A stretch of 64,000 bases of DNA from positions 84,023,994 to 84,087,993 of the forward strand of contig CM060958.1 of assembly GCA_030765055.1 (NCBI GenBank), read 5' to 3'. The translations under genes and the position numbers were made by a program. Positions 63,114-64,000 of this stretch are shown in pieces (position 1 is the stretch's first letter; every line of letters begins with the position of its first letter). Source of the stretch: Mantis religiosa. Lineage: Eukaryota > Arthropoda > Insecta > Mantodea > Mantidae. Under the pieces are notes generated by a model that was not told the origin of the DNA, searched no databases, and saw nothing but the letters and a program-made list of their open reading frames with translations.

Positions 63114-64000
63114 ACTAATCTCTGTTTCATATAACCTTGCCCCGCTGACATGTCTCACTCCGTGTGCAAATACCTTCCCCCTCACCCTAATTGGCTAGTG
63201 CTTTCGCACCAAAGGCCATAGGCGGTGCCATCCCGTCACATTTATAACCTGCAGTAAACGTCATAATAATTGCCAGGAAGATAGATAAAATCATACAAAT
63301 AAGAACATAAAGGCATGCAAAATTACAAGTTTATAATGAAACTGAGCCAGTTGGAACTGAATGAATGTGCAATGAAACTCAAACAAGTTTATAATGAAAG
63401 GCCTTCGGCCTTTTCCACTGGGATTTTTTTAAACCAGCACACATACCTTGCAAAAATGCTTGTCTTTCAGTCTTAAAAGTTGTGTCACGCCACACTTTAC
63501 TATTCGTGTGTTCTTCATTCACCCAAGTCTCGTCAAGGCAGTATATTTTGCGACTTGTGTCTCGGTACAGTCTGATTGTCCTTAAATAACGTCTTCACCA
63601 CACAGCAATATCGCCCCTGGAGTGGTAAGTTTTCCTGTTGTCTCAATTTCATGCCACGATGTCCCTACGGATCTAACACTCACACCTGTAAGTTCAGAGC
63701 ACAGCTGTTCGACTTTCTGTCACTGACAATGACGGATTCTTCTCTGTGAGTGCATTAAACACATGCATCACAATTCTTTTCTTGTCCCTTTGTAAAGGTT
63801 TTCCCTTGCGATGCTTCATGCGAAAAACTGGCATTATACATTGCCATTATACATTTCAAAACAAGGTCGTGATAAGTCATATAAACAAAGATGTCATCAC
63901 TACCGCTGAAGAACGTGCTATCGTGCCATGAGCTTGAGAGCAAAGGAACCTCCTCTTTACTTCGTTTAAGAATTAACATGCATTTCAGATAAGTCAGCTC
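63114..64000 (-). mobile_element. Tc1-like DDE transposon, second copy, cut by window end
   Basis: Reverse-strand copy of the element at 57698-59119, close along its length, starting actaatctctgtttcata at 63114. It codes for KIYCLDETWVNE and TTFKTERQAFLQGMCAG (63425-63560) without the SINE. It therefore shows the uninterrupted sequence and confirms the SINE-B borders in the other copy. Confidence 0.75.

Overview
The window looks like intergenic or heterochromatic DNA of a large, repeat-rich arthropod genome. An insect is most likely. A cockroach or termite is my guess, from the mix of repeat families, but this is memory and not proof. The DNA is AT-rich, and no host gene, real tRNA, rRNA or CRISPR array can be supported. 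Nearly every long reading frame is part of a transposable element, and most are broken. I use local names: SINE-A, SINE-B, SINE-C and SINE-D for tRNA-derived SINEs, and PAL for a palindromic tRNA-like retroposon.

Layout. 1-646: 3' part of a mariner. 742-1281: a PAL copy. 2110-2770: decayed DDE transposase. 4221-6207: an old SINE-A split by a Tc1-like element (4270-5853). 6.6-13.2 kb: four more SINE-A copies in otherwise unassigned DNA. 13.56-14.3 kb: 5' half of a mariner. 15.26-26.6 kb: a short tandem array of a decayed transposase 3' end, invaded by a 1.05-kb composite insertion and by Ty3/gypsy element G1 (17095-26193, minus strand, 1077-bp LTRs). 27.3-29.0 kb: a foldback element, a probable solo LTR and a Penelope-type repeat with a hammerhead ribozyme core. 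30.1-31.0 kb: jockey-like LINE tail. 31.6-33.2 kb: a palindromic DDE transposon containing a SINE-A, which itself contains a possible solo LTR. 33.7-37.2 kb: SINE-D, a LINE scrap and a mariner 3' half. 37829-46966: a mariner split by gypsy element G2 (38344-46595, minus strand, 396/398-bp LTRs). 47-52.7 kb: SINE-B copies, two LINE tails, a long (TTC)n tract and a nearly complete mariner. 53.9-56.7 kb: SINE-C, two PAL copies and a LINE tail. 57.1-59.9 kb: a four-deep nest (SINE-C, hAT-like, Tc1-like, SINE-B). 59.9-61.1 kb: two SINE-A copies. 61907-62830: an internally deleted mariner. 63114-end: a second copy of the Tc1-like element from the nest.

How the parts relate. Autonomous classes are represented by G1, G2 and several LINE tails. 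The SINEs and PAL end in target-site duplications of 9-16 bp where I can trace them, as expected if LINE machinery moves them. Deleted mariners imply transposase supplied in trans. Boundaries and duplications let insertions be ordered, and at least nine insert-into-insert events are visible. The most novel signal is PAL: three copies that are inverted dimers of a tRNA-like unit plus one unpaired tail, each flanked by a direct repeat, so the palindrome itself appears to be retroposed. Both gypsy elements carry textbook -1 frameshift heptamers, and the Penelope-type repeat carries a minimal hammerhead core.
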